In this document: in pieces, positions 4,803-6,137 of the stretch
Position numbering within the stretch: position 1 is the stretch's first letter
How the letters are laid out: each line of letters starts with the position of its first letter
Source: Candidatus Kaiserbacteria bacterium
GTDB taxonomy: Bacteria; Patescibacteriota; Minisyncoccia; Phycocordibacterales; UBA918
NCBI GenBank assembly: GCA_020428895.1
Contig: JAGQLZ010000029.1
Coordinates: 1-6,137, forward strand
Direction: 5' to 3'
Length of the DNA stretch: 6,137 nt
Position numbers and translations under genes: made by a program
The notes under the pieces: generated by a model
What the model saw: only the letters and a program-made list of their open reading frames with translations
Told to the model about the DNA's origin: nothing
Database searches by the model: none

Positions 4803-6053
4803 ATGGAACAGATCAAGACAGACGTAGAATCATTTGCTCGTATTCGAGTAGTCGGTGCCGGTGGCTCTGGTGGTAACGCAGTTAACCACATGGTTTCCGC
4901 TAAAGTAAAAGGTGTTGAGTTTATTGCTGTTAACAGTGATGCTCAGGACTTGCACCATTCGTTAGCTAAGAAAAAAATTCATATTGGTAAAAACCTAACT
5001 CGAGGACTGGGAGCTGGTGGTAATCCTGACATGGGTCGTCGTGCCGCTGAAGAAACTCGCGAAGAAATTGCTAATGCCATCAAAGGATCTGACATGGTCT
5101 TTATTACTGGTGGTATGGGAGGTGGAACTGGAACTGGTGCTGCTCCTGTAATTGCTAAGATTGCTCGTGATGCTGGGGCTCTAACGGTTGGTGTGGTAAC
5201 TAAACCATTTTTGTTTGAAGGACAGGAGCGTATGCGGATGGCCCTATCAGGTATCGAAGAACTAAAACAAGAAGTTGACGCCCTTATTACTATTCCAAAC
5301 GATCGTCTTCTAGCTATCGTTGACAAGGAAACAACAGTTAAGAATGCGTTTGAACAGTGTGACAATGTGCTAAAGCAGGCCGTTGAAGGTATCTCTGACC
5401 TAATTACAATGCCTGGTATCATTAACGTAGACTTTGCAGATATTCGCGGTGTTATGGAGAACGCTGGATCAGCTTTGATGGGTGTTGGTATTTCAGCTGG
5501 CGAAAAGCGGGCTGAAGAAGCAGCTCAGATGGCTATTAATTCTCCCCTACTTGAAGTTTCTATAACTGGAGCTAAAGGTGTGCTATTTGCTATCGCTGGT
5601 GGTGAAGATTTAGGGATGCTTGAAATTCAAGATGCCGCTCGAGTAATTACTGAGTCAATTGATCCACACGCTAAAGTTATCTTTGGTGCGGTACGTGACG
5701 AAAAACTAAAGAAAAATGAAATTAAAGTAACTGTTATTGCTACTGGTTTTCCAGAAGAAAGTGTGCACGAAAATACTTTTACTCGTCGAGCACCAATCGC
5801 TCCACCAACTAAAGTTGAGGAAGAGCCTGTAGTTGAAGAAGAGAAAGCAGTCAGTAAAGGTCGCATATTTAACTCACTTAGTAGTCCAAAACCTAAAGAT
5901 GAGCAGTTTTCATCTGATTCAAATTCAACATCTGATTCAAACAAACGTGAAATTCCAAAACGAGACCCTAAACCAGTTGACCCGATTGACGAAGACGACG
6001 AGGATGACTGGGGGGCAGTTCCAGCGTTTTTGCGAAGATCAAAGTTAAAGTAA
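4803..6053 (+). CDS. ftsZ: Cell division protein FtsZ
   Basis: Tubulin-like GTPase that polymerises into the cytokinetic ring. The 416-residue protein shows the N-terminal [13 protein letters not shown] (18-30), the tubulin signature [13 protein letters not shown] (103-115) and the T7 synergy loop NVDFADIRG (208-216), with Asp210 and Asp213 as catalytic residues completing the neighbouring subunit's GTP site. The core ends near IATGF (312-316). A variable, acidic and Ser/Asn-rich linker (about 320-400) follows, then the conserved C-terminal peptide [14 protein letters not shown] (403-416) that binds FtsA and other partners. The start at 4803 puts the first conserved residues at about position 12, normal for FtsZ. 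There is no Shine-Dalgarno sequence, and the start region is very AT-rich. ftsA lies upstream, separated by 223 bp with a terminator, so the pair is adjacent but probably not one transcript. The usual murein genes of the dcw cluster are absent from the window. Confidence 0.98.
   Translation: MEQIKTDVESFARIRVVGAGGSGGNAVNHMVSAKVKGVEFIAVNSDAQDLHHSLAKKKIHIGKNLTRGLGAGGNPDMGRRAAEETREEIANAIKGSDMVFITGGMGGGTGTGAAPVIAKIARDAGALTVGVVTKPFLFEGQERMRMALSGIEELKQEVDALITIPNDRLLAIVDKETTVKNAFEQCDNVLKQAVEGISDLITMPGIINVDFADIRGVMENAGSALMGVGISAGEKRAEEAAQMAINSPLLEVSITGAKGVLFAIAGGEDLGMLEIQDAARVITESIDPHAKVIFGAVRDEKLKKNEIKVTVIATGFPEESVHENTFTRRAPIAPPTKVEEEPVVEEEKAVSKGRIFNSLSSPKPKDEQFSSDSNSTSDSNKREIPKRDPKPVDPIDEDDEDDWGAVPAFLRRSKLK
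5911..5941 (+). repeat. Short tandem duplication in the FtsZ linker
   Basis: The 13-mer CATCTGATTCAAA occurs at 5911-5923 and again at 5929-5941, an 18-nt period that keeps the reading frame and duplicates Ser-Asp-Ser-Asn in the disordered linker. It looks like a recent slippage event in a region free to vary in length. Confidence 0.75.
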
Positions 6054-6057
6054 TTTA

Positions 6058-6137
6058 AATTGATTAAGCTGAAATACTTAAAACAAAAGACCGCTTAAAG
6101 GCGGTCTTTTGCTTTAAGTATTTCAGCTTAATCAATT
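6058..6137. terminator. 80-nt near-perfect hairpin with terminator core after ftsZ
   Basis: The 37-nt arms (6058-6094 and 6101-6137) pair at 36 of 37 positions, with one A-C mismatch (6083/6112) and a six-nt loop (6095-6100). The inner part, AAAAGACCGC/GCGGTCTTTT, is a classic bidirectional intrinsic terminator starting after the ftsZ stop. The outer 25 pairs extend far beyond what termination needs. The repeat reaches the last base of the window and may continue past it. Confidence 0.85.

Noticed and set aside
4979..5422. Long open frame antisense to ftsZ (147 codons)
   Set aside because: It lies entirely within a strongly conserved ftsZ, has no recognisable domain or start signal, and reads as a codon-bias shadow.
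70..6053. Possible recoded UGA (as in Gracilibacteria/Absconditabacteria), since none of the seven genes ends in TGA
   Set aside because: No in-frame TGA occurs in any gene, glycines use GGN and tryptophans TGG. Seven genes are too few to read meaning into the absence of TGA stops.
1..6137. Search for CRISPR array, tRNA genes, insertion sequence or phage signals
   Set aside because: No regularly spaced repeats, no cloverleaf-like sequences, no transposase or integrase frames and no target-site duplications were seen. The window is housekeeping DNA.

Overview
The window looks like chromosomal housekeeping DNA from a low-GC bacterium of the Candidate Phyla Radiation (Patescibacteria), most likely a Parcubacteria-type lineage. 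This is inferred from four things: short, tightly packed genes; a bS21 of the CPR type; a degenerate HisRS-like paralogue beside ribosome genes; and FtsA/YbeY variants of the kind I associate with these genomes. No 16S gene or lineage marker is present, so the placement is tentative. All seven main genes read in the standard code without internal stops and end in TAA or TAG.

Layout. (i) 1-69 is AT-rich and I see nothing in it. (ii) 70-660, minus strand, is pth (peptidyl-tRNA hydrolase). (iii) 661-788 is a divergent promoter region with a perfect 18-bp inverted repeat at its centre. (iv) 789-1427 is lepB (signal peptidase I), followed after 7 bp by a pseudo-histidyl-tRNA synthetase gene at 1435-2610. 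(v) 2668-2913 is rpsU (bS21) with its own promoter, closed by a strong terminator hairpin at 2929-2972. (vi) 2994-3389 is ybeY, followed after 20 bp by ftsA (3410-4579), with a probable terminator just after ftsA. (vii) 4580-4802 is a 223-bp intergenic region with operator-like and hairpin structures and a possible small ORF. (viii) 4803-6053 is ftsZ, followed by an 80-nt near-perfect inverted repeat with a terminator core that runs to the last base of the window.

How the genes work together. pth, rpsU and ybeY serve translation (peptidyl-tRNA recycling, small-subunit protein, rRNA maturation). lepB processes exported proteins. ftsA and ftsZ are the membrane anchor and polymer of the division ring. 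The HisRS-like protein keeps the fold and the tRNA anticodon-binding domain but, by eye alignment, has lost the arginines of motif 2, motif 3 and the HisA signature. It is therefore probably not a working synthetase, and it is the most interesting protein here.

A second theme is initiation. No gene has a convincing Shine-Dalgarno sequence, and several have a -10-like box only 6-17 nt before the ATG, which points to leaderless or very short-leader mRNAs. Unusually long perfect hairpins punctuate the gene boundaries.
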